DNA from: Anaerolineae bacterium
GTDB taxonomy: Bacteria; Chloroflexota; Anaerolineae; Aggregatilineales; Phototrophicaceae
NCBI GenBank assembly: GCA_022822305.1
Contig: JAJEBY010000003.1
Coordinates: 310,001-374,000 of the forward strand
Length of the DNA stretch: 64,000 nt
Direction of reading: 5' to 3'
The position numbers were made by a program, and so were the translations under genes. The notes under the pieces are model-generated. The model saw only the letters and a program-made list of their open reading frames with translations. It was not told the origin of the DNA and searched no databases. Positions 25,830-33,465 of this stretch are shown one piece after another. Numbering within the stretch: position 1 is the stretch's first letter; each line of letters begins with the position of its first letter.

Positions 25830-26573
25830 TTATGCGAGACTGCTGATGACGCGCCGGCTCAGGTTGATCGCCATCCGTCGCCGGTAATCGCTGGATCCGC
25901 GGAAGTCGGCCGGAGGATTGATGGCGTCCAGCGCACCCGTCTCGATCAAGATCGGCGTCTCGGCTATGCCGGTAAAGGCCAATTTGATATCGCCGCTAGC
26001 GGATTTGCGACCGCATACGGCGACGATGGCGCGATCCATCGGCGTGCGGGCGACGCGTTCGTGGGCCGTTTGGCCGTCGATTGACAATCTTATGTCGGTG
26101 ATGATGCCTTTATCCAGCGCAGCCGCCGGCGCAGCCAGGAAGGCTTCCAGGGAGAGGCGACTTGCGCCCGCGATTGACCGAATCTCAACTTCTGTTTCCA
26201 TGACCAGGAGCGCCGCCAGCGTCTCGCTTTCCCAATGGCAGCCCGCGAGCAAGCCGCCGATGGTGGCCATATTGCGGAAGGTATTGGGCGCTTCGTAGCG
26301 AATCGTGTCTTTGAGCAGAGTGGGCGTACCGGAATAATCCGCGATGTCTTGCAATCGACTCATAGCGCCCAGATTTAGACGATTATCGGCGAGCTCAATC
26401 CGCGTTAAACCAAGCGCCTGCAAATCGATGACCGCCTCAAAATCGTCGCCCAGATTTGGATTGAGATCGGTTCCGCCGGCGATGATTGCGCCACGCGCGC
26501 CGGCTTGATTCAGGAGCGTGAGCGCTTCCTCGATTGAATGCGGGCGGTGATATGTCTGGATGGGCATGGGCAC
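25830..26573 (-). CDS. FAD-binding subunit of a xanthine-dehydrogenase-family molybdenum hydroxylase
   Basis: This 247-residue protein is a short version of the FAD subunit (usually about 280-300 residues). FAD-pyrophosphate contacts are visible in GAIIAGGTDLNPNLGDD and in NTFRNMATIGGLLAGCHWES. The C-terminal CO-dehydrogenase-flavoprotein-like part starts near KLAFTGIAETPILIE. It lies 17 nt upstream of the molybdenum subunit gene, so the two proteins should form one enzyme. In normal enzymes electrons reach FAD through two [2Fe-2S] clusters, which the partner cannot hold. Either FAD is reached another way, or an external Fe-S protein takes part. Confidence 0.9.
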   Translation of the reverse strand: MPMPIQTYHRPHSIEEALTLLNQAGARGAIIAGGTDLNPNLGDDFEAVIDLQALGLTRIELADNRLNLGAMSRLQDIADYSGTPTLLKDTIRYEAPNTFRNMATIGGLLAGCHWESETLAALLVMETEVEIRSIAGASRLSLEAFLAAPAAALDKGIITDIRLSIDGQTAHERVARTPMDRAIVAVCGRKSASGDIKLAFTGIAETPILIETGALDAINPPADFRGSSDYRRRMAINLSRRVISSLA

Positions 26574-26652
26574 TCCTTTTGATTGCGCAGGTTGCGGAGA
26601 TTCGGAATCGCCGCGCTCGTCCGCCTATTCTACCATCTCTGCCGTTGAGAAG

Positions 26653-27426
26653 TTATCCAGCGTGCAAAGTATGAATCGGATCGGCGTCTTGCACGGATCC
26701 GATAATGATTCTGTCGACGCCAGGGCGACCGGGGCATTCCGGCGCATTTGAGATAAGTTTCGCGATGAAGTTTGCCTGGTCGAGCAGTTCGCTTGTACGC
26801 GGCGCTTGATTTAGCAAGGCAACCACACGGGCATGCGCAGGCGCGTTTTTCAGCAGCATAATTTCATCAACCAGCATACGCGCGATCCACTCCGCTTTTA
26901 CCTCAGTTCCCAGGGCATAACCGTAACGATCGGCCAGGCCGATGGCATTATAGACATGGCTATCGTCCAGTGGCTTGCCCAAGACAGCTAAGGATACGAT
27001 CGGCACGACCAGGGTCGCGCAAGCCGGGATGGCCGGTTCATGCGGCTTGGGCGCTTTCAAGGGCAGCATTCGGGCGCCATCCGCTTCAATCAGACAAATG
27101 TCGTAGCTGACGGATTCGAGCATCTGGTCAATGTGATCGGCGTCGAATCCGTATACTTTTTCCTCGTGAATAAGGTCGTAGACAAACCGAAATCGATCCG
27201 AAGCCAAATGCTGGGATATGAGCGACGAATCATGCTGAATTGCGAGCGCGGCGGGCATCAGCGCCAGCTGCCGGCGTCCGATACGGGTGGTGGTGGTCGC
27301 CAGCACGCGCCAGCCGCAGGCCATCAGCTCGGCGCCCAAGGCGATTAGCGCAGATGTCTTCCCGCCCGCGCCCACGAAAGCGACGATGTCGCCCTTGCGC
27401 ACATCCAGGGCTTCAGCGAGTTTCAT
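26653..27426 (-). CDS. yqeC: YqeC-like selenium-dependent hydroxylase accessory protein
   Basis: This 257-residue protein has an N-terminal P-loop, IVAFVGAGGKTSALIALG, followed by GWRVLATTTTRIGRR and later CLIEADGARMLPLKAPKPHE. This combination is characteristic of YqeC, an accessory protein found with selenium-dependent molybdenum hydroxylases. It is thought to help make or insert the labile selenium-containing cofactor; the biochemistry is not settled. The gene overlaps the upstream yqeB by 14 nt. Its presence is the main reason to class the operon as selenium-dependent. Confidence 0.9.
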   Translation of the reverse strand: MKLAEALDVRKGDIVAFVGAGGKTSALIALGAELMACGWRVLATTTTRIGRRQLALMPAALAIQHDSSLISQHLASDRFRFVYDLIHEEKVYGFDADHIDQMLESVSYDICLIEADGARMLPLKAPKPHEPAIPACATLVVPIVSLAVLGKPLDDSHVYNAIGLADRYGYALGTEVKAEWIARMLVDEIMLLKNAPAHARVVALLNQAPRTSELLDQANFIAKLISNAPECPGRPGVDRIIIGSVQDADPIHTLHAG

Positions 27427-28246
27427 CTTGCCTGATACGCTGGCGCAGGACGGGCGCTGACAAGACCGCTTCCAGGACGCCGCCGCCGATCGCCAACGAC
27501 TTGTCGGAGATGCTAAAACTGAATTGCTGATCGACGCGCGGATCGAGATCGCCGACTTTCATGCCCGGCGCGACCGCGACACTTTCATGAATGATGCCGC
27601 GCAAGATGCCGTCGAAGGGAGCGATGATCGCTTCGCCGGCGACAGTAGCGACGGTCTCCCCGGCCCGGACGCGTTCGCCGATGGCGATATGCGCATCGAC
27701 GCAGCCCGTCCGCGGCGCGCGCAGAACGCGCGTGGCTGCCTTGCCGGCCACCTTGCCTGGCGTACCCGTATCGGGTTCGGCGGCGCCCTGCCAAATGCAT
27801 CGGCCGAGGCGATGGCCGCGATTGGTCTCAATCACCGCATGCGCATCGATCCCGGCGGTGAATCCCGGTCCCAAGCCGATCGTTAAGGGCGCGTCGCTGA
27901 TCTTAATGCCAAGATTGCGCTTGGCCATGCGCGCGTCGACGATGACCGTGGGGCGCAGCGCCAAGACAGAATCGCCATCTTCATCAATCAGGACGGGAAT
28001 CGTGTCTTGCGCTATTGTCGGAAGAACTTCGTCAGCGGATTCAACCAGGCGGGCGGTAATGCCTTCGATCGTGACTTGACGCTCGAATACGGCTGCGCCG
28101 TAGCAGACCGCGCGTCTGACCAGGACGGGCTTGGCCAGTTCAGTGACGAAGACGGGAAAGCCGGCGCGGTGCAAGCGATAGATCACGCCGCTGGCAAGAT
28201 CGCCGCCGCCCAACACCGCTACCAGGACAGTTTGGAAGAGCGCCAC
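27413..28246 (-). CDS. yqeB: YqeB-like selenium-dependent molybdenum cofactor biosynthesis protein
   Basis: This 277-residue protein begins VAVLGGGDLASGVIYRLHRA, a Rossmann-like opening. It contains VIVDARMAKRNLGIKISDAP, IGLGPGFTAGIDAHAVIETN and a C-terminal lipoyl/biotinyl-like half (RVRAGETVATVAGEAIIAPF). These features fit the YqeB family (EF2563 type), which co-occurs with SelD and selenium-dependent molybdenum hydroxylases. It is 1 nt from xdhC and overlaps yqeC, so the three accessory genes are expressed together with the hydroxylase subunits. Confidence 0.9.
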   Translation of the reverse strand: MALFQTVLVAVLGGGDLASGVIYRLHRAGFPVFVTELAKPVLVRRAVCYGAAVFERQVTIEGITARLVESADEVLPTIAQDTIPVLIDEDGDSVLALRPTVIVDARMAKRNLGIKISDAPLTIGLGPGFTAGIDAHAVIETNRGHRLGRCIWQGAAEPDTGTPGKVAGKAATRVLRAPRTGCVDAHIAIGERVRAGETVATVAGEAIIAPFDGILRGIIHESVAVAPGMKVGDLDPRVDQQFSFSISDKSLAIGGGVLEAVLSAPVLRQRIRQDETR

Positions 28247-28247
28247 G

Positions 28248-29072
28248 TTAGGTCTTCTCGCGGGTATCCGGCTGAGCCATGGGGATTCCGGTTCCGCCGC
28301 GCTGCAGCATGACTATTTCCGCCAGGATGCTGAGCGCAATTTCTTTGGGGGTCTCGGCCTGCAGCTCCAAACCGATGGGCGCATGAACGCGCGCCAGTTC
28401 ACGCTCGGTTAGGCAGTCTTCGATAAGCGCCTTCTTGGTCAAATGCCAGCGGCGCCGGGATCCGATCAAACCGATGTAGGCGGCGTCGGTGCGGAGCAGA
28501 GCGGGAATCAGGCGGCGATCGACCGGCAAGCCGCGGGTGACCGCCGCAATGTAGGTCTGTGCAGAAATCGACGCGCGTTCGGGAACCTCAGCCGGCGGGC
28601 AAACGACGTATTCGTCGAGGCCGGCGAGATAGGTCGGATTGCAGAAGGCTTCGCGGTCGTCGGAGAGGACCACGCGATAGCCGGCCCATTTGCCGAGTTC
28701 CGCCAGCGCCTTGCCCACGTGCCCGCCACCGATAACCAGGAGCGTGGACGCGATGCCAATCGGTTCAATGAACATCTTTGCCGTGCCGCCGCAGATGCCG
28801 ACATTGCCGCTATCGAAGTCATTGAGCGTATACTGCTTGATGCGGGGCGTCGTCTCTTTCTGCGCCAGCAGGGCTTCTTCAATGACCCGCGATTCCATCA
28901 AGCCGCCGCCGATGGTGCCGACGATGGAACCGTCCGGATAGACCAGCATCTTGCTGCCGGCGTGGCGCGGGATGGAGCCAGCCGTTTCAATGACCGTCAC
29001 CAGTGTGACCGGCGTATAGTTTTGCTGTGCTTCGGACAATGCCCGATATACTTGCTGAAGTTCGTCGCTCAT
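28248..29072 (-). CDS. xdhC: XdhC/CoxF-family molybdenum cofactor maturation factor
   Basis: This 274-residue protein shows the XdhC_CoxI domain (VTVIETAGSIPRHAGSKMLV and GSIVGTIGGGLMESRVIEEA) and the C-terminal Rossmann XdhC_C domain (LLVIGGGHVGKALAELGKWA and YIGLIGSRRRWHLTKKALIE). XdhC binds molybdenum cofactor, promotes its sulfuration and delivers it to the hydroxylase. It is the first gene of the five-gene hydroxylase operon. Three hairpin repeats lie just upstream of it. Confidence 0.93.
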   Translation of the reverse strand: MSDELQQVYRALSEAQQNYTPVTLVTVIETAGSIPRHAGSKMLVYPDGSIVGTIGGGLMESRVIEEALLAQKETTPRIKQYTLNDFDSGNVGICGGTAKMFIEPIGIASTLLVIGGGHVGKALAELGKWAGYRVVLSDDREAFCNPTYLAGLDEYVVCPPAEVPERASISAQTYIAAVTRGLPVDRRLIPALLRTDAAYIGLIGSRRRWHLTKKALIEDCLTERELARVHAPIGLELQAETPKEIALSILAEIVMLQRGGTGIPMAQPDTREKT

Positions 29073-29158
29073 GTTCGCGGACCGTATAATGCGGACAACT
29101 CAAGTATACAGCCAGTATTGTAGCCCGTCTTGCCATCTAGTCCAGATATTGGCCGTCG

Positions 29159-29270
29159 GCGGGCGAGCCAAGGCTCGCCCCTTCATTGCTTTGCGCAGGG
29201 GCGGGCGTCTCGGCGAGACGCCCCTACATTCTCTTGCGCGCGGGCGGGCGACTCACAGAGTCGCCTCTAC
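29159..29270 (+). repeat. Array of three hairpin repeats at 42-43 nt period
   Basis: The GGGCG starts at 29161, 29203 and 29246 give periods of 42 and 43 nt. The inner arms differ in each copy but stay complementary: AGCC/GGCT, TCTC/GAGA and ACTC/GAGT. The linkers are also alike (cattgctttgcgcaggg, cattctcttgcgcgcgg). The 316-nt gap 29073-29388 contains this array and no gene that I can support. Confidence 0.85.
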
Positions 29271-29388
29271 GAATTTCGCTAAACGAGATGCTTGTGATTA
29301 TTGTCCTGAGGCCGGGCTATCGTCGTGTCAGCGCTATTCACGAAGCCCATTTTGCGGCGATGGTCGATTGCTGTGCGATGCCAAATCA

Positions 29389-30573
29389 TCACGACAAGAG
29401 CGCGGGCAAGAAGCCGCCGACGAAAGCATCGCCGAGCCCGATGGTGGTGGCGTCGGTCTGCTCGACATCCGCCACCGGCACGCAATGGAGACGATTGCCC
29501 CCCGCGGCGTTGATGTTGTGGGCGAAGCGCGCGTCGGTCGCGCTGGGCGCGAGCGCCGCGATTTCGCGGTAATTTTCCGGCGAAATGCCATCACCGTATC
29601 GGAAGCGGGCCGTCGCCATGGTCACGCCTGCCTTTAAGGCCGCTGCATATCTGCCGGCTGCGTCCCCATGCGCGAGCGCCCAATGCCGCGTGTGCAACAC
29701 GAGGTTTGTGATCGGGATCATCCGCTGCAAATCGGCCAGCGCCCGACGCACGTCATCCTCGTCGCGCAGATTCACAATCCGCCGAAGATGAATCTGCAGC
29801 TCGTCTTCATTCAAGCTGAAGATTTTGATGCGGTTGCCCAGCGTGCGGAAGATCAGCTGGCGGAAGCCGGGGTCAAAATAGGCGCCGTCCTCCAGGAACA
29901 CCGTCGCGTCATTGGGCAAATGATCCAGCATTCTGCTGACCGAATGCAAACGCTCCTCCAGCACTTGCGCGCTCTGGATGGCGTTGAATCCTGATATCAG
30001 CAATACCTCGGCATCCGTGATCAGCTCGGCGAAGTCTTCGTTCAGATTCAGTGCGATGCGGTCGGCATTGCAATGGTAGATGAGGCGATTAGGCGCGCGC
30101 GCGCGGATATCAAGGTCGCCTGCGCGAATGCGCGCGTCCGCGGGATACTGCAAGATCAAATGCGGATAGTTGCTGTCGCGGTCGTTGCTGCAGACGTAGG
30201 GACTATCGACCGGGATGAGACGGCGCACATGATCGTTCTGCGTGATGAGATGAAGCGCCGAGGTATATCCGAGCAGGCGCATGGCGATGGCGGCGCGGAC
30301 GGAGGTCCCGCCCAATGTGATTTTCTTCGCGAAGCGCCCGGCGAATGCCTCGATCAGCGCCGAGCAGGAGACAAATCGCTCGCCGCCGCCGGCCGCGCTC
30401 ATGTAGCTCAGAATTGAAATGACAAGGTCACGTTCGTCCTGAATGGCGCCGCGCGCGGACAGCTCATCAGCGCGAATCTGATACAGAGAGGCGAGGTCTT
30501 GGAGAACCTCGGCATTCCAGACGATTTCGTAATCGACATTATTGCAGAAGCCGAGCGCAATCTTCTCACTCAC
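29389..30573 (-). CDS. ADP-dependent glucokinase/phosphofructokinase-family (ADPK-like) sugar kinase
   Basis: This 394-residue protein starts at a GTG and opens with IALGFCNNVDYEIVW, like the N-terminus of archaeal ADP-dependent sugar kinases. It ends with TTIGLGDAFVGGFLPALL, the GxGD anion-hole motif holding the catalytic Asp of the ribokinase fold. Intermediate pieces such as ITLGGTSVRAAIAMRLLGY and FSLNEDELQIHLRR (the NE-type metal motif) support the ADPK family over PfkB. Length also fits (about 390-450). It is 39 nt downstream of a class II aldolase gene, so it may phosphorylate a sugar phosphate to the bisphosphate that the aldolase cleaves. The phosphoryl donor (ADP or ATP) is not proved by sequence. 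Confidence 0.75.
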   Translation of the reverse strand: MSEKIALGFCNNVDYEIVWNAEVLQDLASLYQIRADELSARGAIQDERDLVISILSYMSAAGGGERFVSCSALIEAFAGRFAKKITLGGTSVRAAIAMRLLGYTSALHLITQNDHVRRLIPVDSPYVCSNDRDSNYPHLILQYPADARIRAGDLDIRARAPNRLIYHCNADRIALNLNEDFAELITDAEVLLISGFNAIQSAQVLEERLHSVSRMLDHLPNDATVFLEDGAYFDPGFRQLIFRTLGNRIKIFSLNEDELQIHLRRIVNLRDEDDVRRALADLQRMIPITNLVLHTRHWALAHGDAAGRYAAALKAGVTMATARFRYGDGISPENYREIAALAPSATDARFAHNINAAGGNRLHCVPVADVEQTDATTIGLGDAFVGGFLPALLS

Positions 30574-30612
30574 GTTGTTATCCAGACAAGATCGCGATTC
30601 GCTATCGGCGCG

Positions 30613-31473
30613 TCAATACAGCGCGGCTTTGCCGGTGGTTTTGAACAGATCAAACTTCTGGCGGCAGACGGCTTTCATGGCGTCAATGCAAGCGGGATAG
30701 ATGCTGCTCGGCTCGCGCAGGACGGGATTCTGCAAGACTTCGCGACATTTCCGGTAGAAGGCGTTTTTCATATCGGCCGAGATATTAATCTTGCAGATGC
30801 CCAGCTCGACCGACTGCGCGATTTCGGCATCGGGATTGCCGGAGCCGCCATGCAAGACCAGCGGGATATCGACTATCGCGCTGATATCGCGCAGCAGGTC
30901 CAGGCGGATTTCCGGCTTGATATGTTTGGGATACAAGCCGTGCGAGGTGCCGATAGCGACTGCCAGCGTATCAACAGCAGTGGCATCCACGAACTTCTTG
31001 ACCTCGTCCGGATTGACGAAGACGACCTCTTCCGCGCCGGCTTCGGCTTCTTCGTCGAGTTCGCCGATGGTGCCCAGCTCGCCCTCGACCGATACGTTCA
31101 CCTTGTGCGCCAGCTCAGTGATTTCCTTGCAGGCGGCGATGTTGTCTTCCAGCGGCAATTCGGAGGCGTCAATCATGACTGAGGTGAAACCGCTGCGGAT
31201 GGCGACCATGATCTGTTCCAGCGATGAGCCGTGATCGAGATGCACGACAACCGGCACCGAGGCATCCGCGCCAAGTTCCAAAGCCATGGTGACGAAGGCC
31301 GTCCCCACAAAGGCCAGCTCGTCCGGGTGGATGGCGATGATGACCGGCGCATCGGCTTCTTGCGCCGCTTCGATGGCGCCAGTCAGCAACATATTGCTGC
31401 TGATATTATAGGCCGGCACGGCGAATCGATTCTCGCGCGCGACAGCCAGCAGATCCCGCATGTTCATTAGCAT
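30613..31473 (-). CDS. Class II (zinc) fructose/tagatose-bisphosphate aldolase family protein
   Basis: This 286-residue protein follows the class II aldolase pattern. FAVPAYNISSNMLLTGAIEA is the N-terminal substrate segment, VVVHLDHGSSLEQI carries the catalytic Asp and a zinc His, and SVEGELGTIGELDEEAE the acidic loop. Zinc ligands also lie in AIGTSHGLY and VLHGGSGNPDAEI. The product is closest in style to the GatY/KbaY/IolJ branch. A GGAAG site precedes the ATG at 31473. With the neighbouring kinase and the CUT1 transporter it probably splits a ketose 1,6-bisphosphate (or a sulfo- or deoxy- analogue) into triose phosphates. Confidence 0.92.
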   Translation of the reverse strand: MLMNMRDLLAVARENRFAVPAYNISSNMLLTGAIEAAQEADAPVIIAIHPDELAFVGTAFVTMALELGADASVPVVVHLDHGSSLEQIMVAIRSGFTSVMIDASELPLEDNIAACKEITELAHKVNVSVEGELGTIGELDEEAEAGAEEVVFVNPDEVKKFVDATAVDTLAVAIGTSHGLYPKHIKPEIRLDLLRDISAIVDIPLVLHGGSGNPDAEIAQSVELGICKINISADMKNAFYRKCREVLQNPVLREPSSIYPACIDAMKAVCRQKFDLFKTTGKAALY

Positions 31474-31608
31474 ATTGGCATCTTCCTTCGCTGGGTGAAT
31501 TCAAGACTTCTCGACAGGCGACGGCAAGCGCACCGCCAACCGCCACCACACAGAATAATAGACGATATGCGCAGAAGGGCAACGCCGGCTGCCAAGAAAA
31601 GCGATCGT

Positions 31609-32451
31609 TCAGCCTTTGATTGATCCGGCGGACATGCCGGCGATGAAATAACGCTGGAAAAGCAGGAACAGAATCAGCACCGGCAGCGACCCCAGCACAC
31701 TGAGCGCCAACATCTGATTCCACTCGAAGGAGTGCTGCCCCATCAGCAAGTGGATGCCGATGGGCACGGTGCGCATATCGTTGGTTCGCGTCAAGGTGAG
31801 CGCGAAGAGGAATTCGTTCCAGGCCAGCATGAAGGTATAGACGCCGACCGCGACGATGCCTGGCAGCGATATCGGCACCAGAATGCGCCAGAGCGTCACG
31901 AAGCTGCCGCCGCCGTCGATCATGACGGCTTCGTCCAGATCGCGCGGGAGCGTGTTGAAATAGCCGGTCATCATGATGATGGCGTAGGAAAGCGTGAAAA
32001 CCATGTACGTCAGCACCAGCGCCGTATAGGTATTGTAGATCTTCAGCCAGACGATCAGGCCGAAATAGGGGATCATCAGCGTGATTGGCGGCACCGACTG
32101 GACGCCGATGATGACCAAGCTTAGGGCTTTCTTGAAGCGAAAGTCGTAGCGGCTCAAGGCGTAACCGGCCATGATGCTGGTGATGACGGTGCAAATCGTC
32201 ACCATAATGGCGACGAGGTAGCTATTGAAGAAGAAGCGCAGCTGCCCGGGATCACTGAGAACCGCAAGATAAGCATCGAAGGAAAAGGAGTGATCGATCA
32301 GCGCGGGCGGATAAGCGAAAATCTCCAGATTGGATTTGAAGGACGACGAGACCATCCAAAGCACGGGCAATCCCGCAAAGCAAGCGCCGATGAGCAGCGC
32401 GAACCAGAGCAGTGTCTTTCTGACGAGAATCTGCCTGCGAGTGCCAATCAT
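31609..32451 (-). CDS. CUT1 sugar ABC transporter permease, MalG type
   Basis: This 280-residue membrane protein has six predicted helices, starting with LLWFALLIGACFAGLPVLWM. The EAA loop DEAVMIDGGGSFVTLWRILVP lies in the C-terminal half, and the end LFQRYFIAGMSAGSIKG is typical of MalG-type subunits. It follows its partner permease by 1 nt. No ATPase gene accompanies it. Confidence 0.95.
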   Translation of the reverse strand: MIGTRRQILVRKTLLWFALLIGACFAGLPVLWMVSSSFKSNLEIFAYPPALIDHSFSFDAYLAVLSDPGQLRFFFNSYLVAIMVTICTVITSIMAGYALSRYDFRFKKALSLVIIGVQSVPPITLMIPYFGLIVWLKIYNTYTALVLTYMVFTLSYAIIMMTGYFNTLPRDLDEAVMIDGGGSFVTLWRILVPISLPGIVAVGVYTFMLAWNEFLFALTLTRTNDMRTVPIGIHLLMGQHSFEWNQMLALSVLGSLPVLILFLLFQRYFIAGMSAGSIKG

Positions 32452-32452
32452 A

Positions 32453-33382
32453 TCATTCGTCCGCCATGCGCTGGCTGCGCACGTAGAATATGCCGAAGAA
32501 GGTGCATATCGCCAGAATTACCATCGCCAGCGTGGCGGCTTCCGAAAACTCGTAGGAGCTAAAGGCAGCCTTGTAGGTATAGGTGCTTAATACTTCTGAA
32601 TTGCTTCCGCCGCCGGTGGTCATCCAAACCAAAGTGAACTGATGAATGGTCCAGATAAAATCCAACAGCGCCAGACTTATGATGATGGGCTTTAGCTGCG
32701 GCAGGGTGATGAACCGAAATAGCTGCCAGGTATTAGCGCCGTCGACGCGGCCCGCTTCGTACAAGTCGTCCGGGATGCCTTGCAAGCCGGCGAGAAAACT
32801 GACCAGGTAGAAGGGATAACCCGACCAGATGTTGATGAATGTCACCGCATGAATAGCCAAATCACGGTCCGAGAGCCATTCCAATAGCTCCGGAACAAGT
32901 CCGAGTTCAAGCAACACATAGTTGACGACTCCGTGCGGATTCAACAGCAGCCGCCACAGGATGGCGATAATTGAAGCGGTGAACACCCAAGGAAGGATAT
33001 AAACGACGCGGAAGAGCGCCTTCACGTTGGCGCCGAGCAAGCGCGAATTCAGCAGCAGCGCAAATGCCAGGCCGATGACGAAATGCGCGACAACGCTTGC
33101 AACGGCAAAATACAGGGTATTGCCGAGCGCGGCGCGGAACTTGCGATGAGAAAGCGCGTCGACGTAGTTTTCAAGGCCGACAAACTTTGGTTGATTCGGG
33201 TTGACGATGACGTTGTCAAAGAAGGAATAGAGGAAGACGGTTACAATCGGCACGACGGTTAGAACCGCGAGCAGGAGCAGGGTCGGCGAAAGATAAGCGT
33301 AAGGCAGAAGTTTGCGCTTCCGCTGATCCCAGCTGATATTATTTGTCGCTCCAGCGATCTCGCCCTGCGTGGCGCCGATCAT
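32453..33382 (-). CDS. CUT1 sugar ABC transporter permease, MalF type
   Basis: This permease of about 309 residues has a first helix near YLSPTLLLLAVLTVVPIVTV and the EAA loop YEAGRVDGANTWQLFRFITL. The ATG at 33382 is chosen because GGAG stands 6-7 nt upstream; the longer frame would begin at a TTG. It sits between the binding-protein gene and the MalG-type permease and forms the transmembrane pore with the latter. Confidence 0.93.
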   Translation of the reverse strand: MIGATQGEIAGATNNISWDQRKRKLLPYAYLSPTLLLLAVLTVVPIVTVFLYSFFDNVIVNPNQPKFVGLENYVDALSHRKFRAALGNTLYFAVASVVAHFVIGLAFALLLNSRLLGANVKALFRVVYILPWVFTASIIAILWRLLLNPHGVVNYVLLELGLVPELLEWLSDRDLAIHAVTFINIWSGYPFYLVSFLAGLQGIPDDLYEAGRVDGANTWQLFRFITLPQLKPIIISLALLDFIWTIHQFTLVWMTTGGGSNSEVLSTYTYKAAFSSYEFSEAATLAMVILAICTFFGIFYVRSQRMADE

Positions 33383-33465
33383 GCCAACTCCGTATTGAAC
33401 TGAGGCGACCAAGCATGGTCCTGGTCGCCTCGGTTTAACTATTCGGAATCACTCATCCGGGGAAG

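Noticed and set aside
29159..29270. CRISPR array, because of the regular spacing
   Set aside because: Only three units, the spacers are similar to one another, and the repeats are variable hairpins; no cas genes are present.
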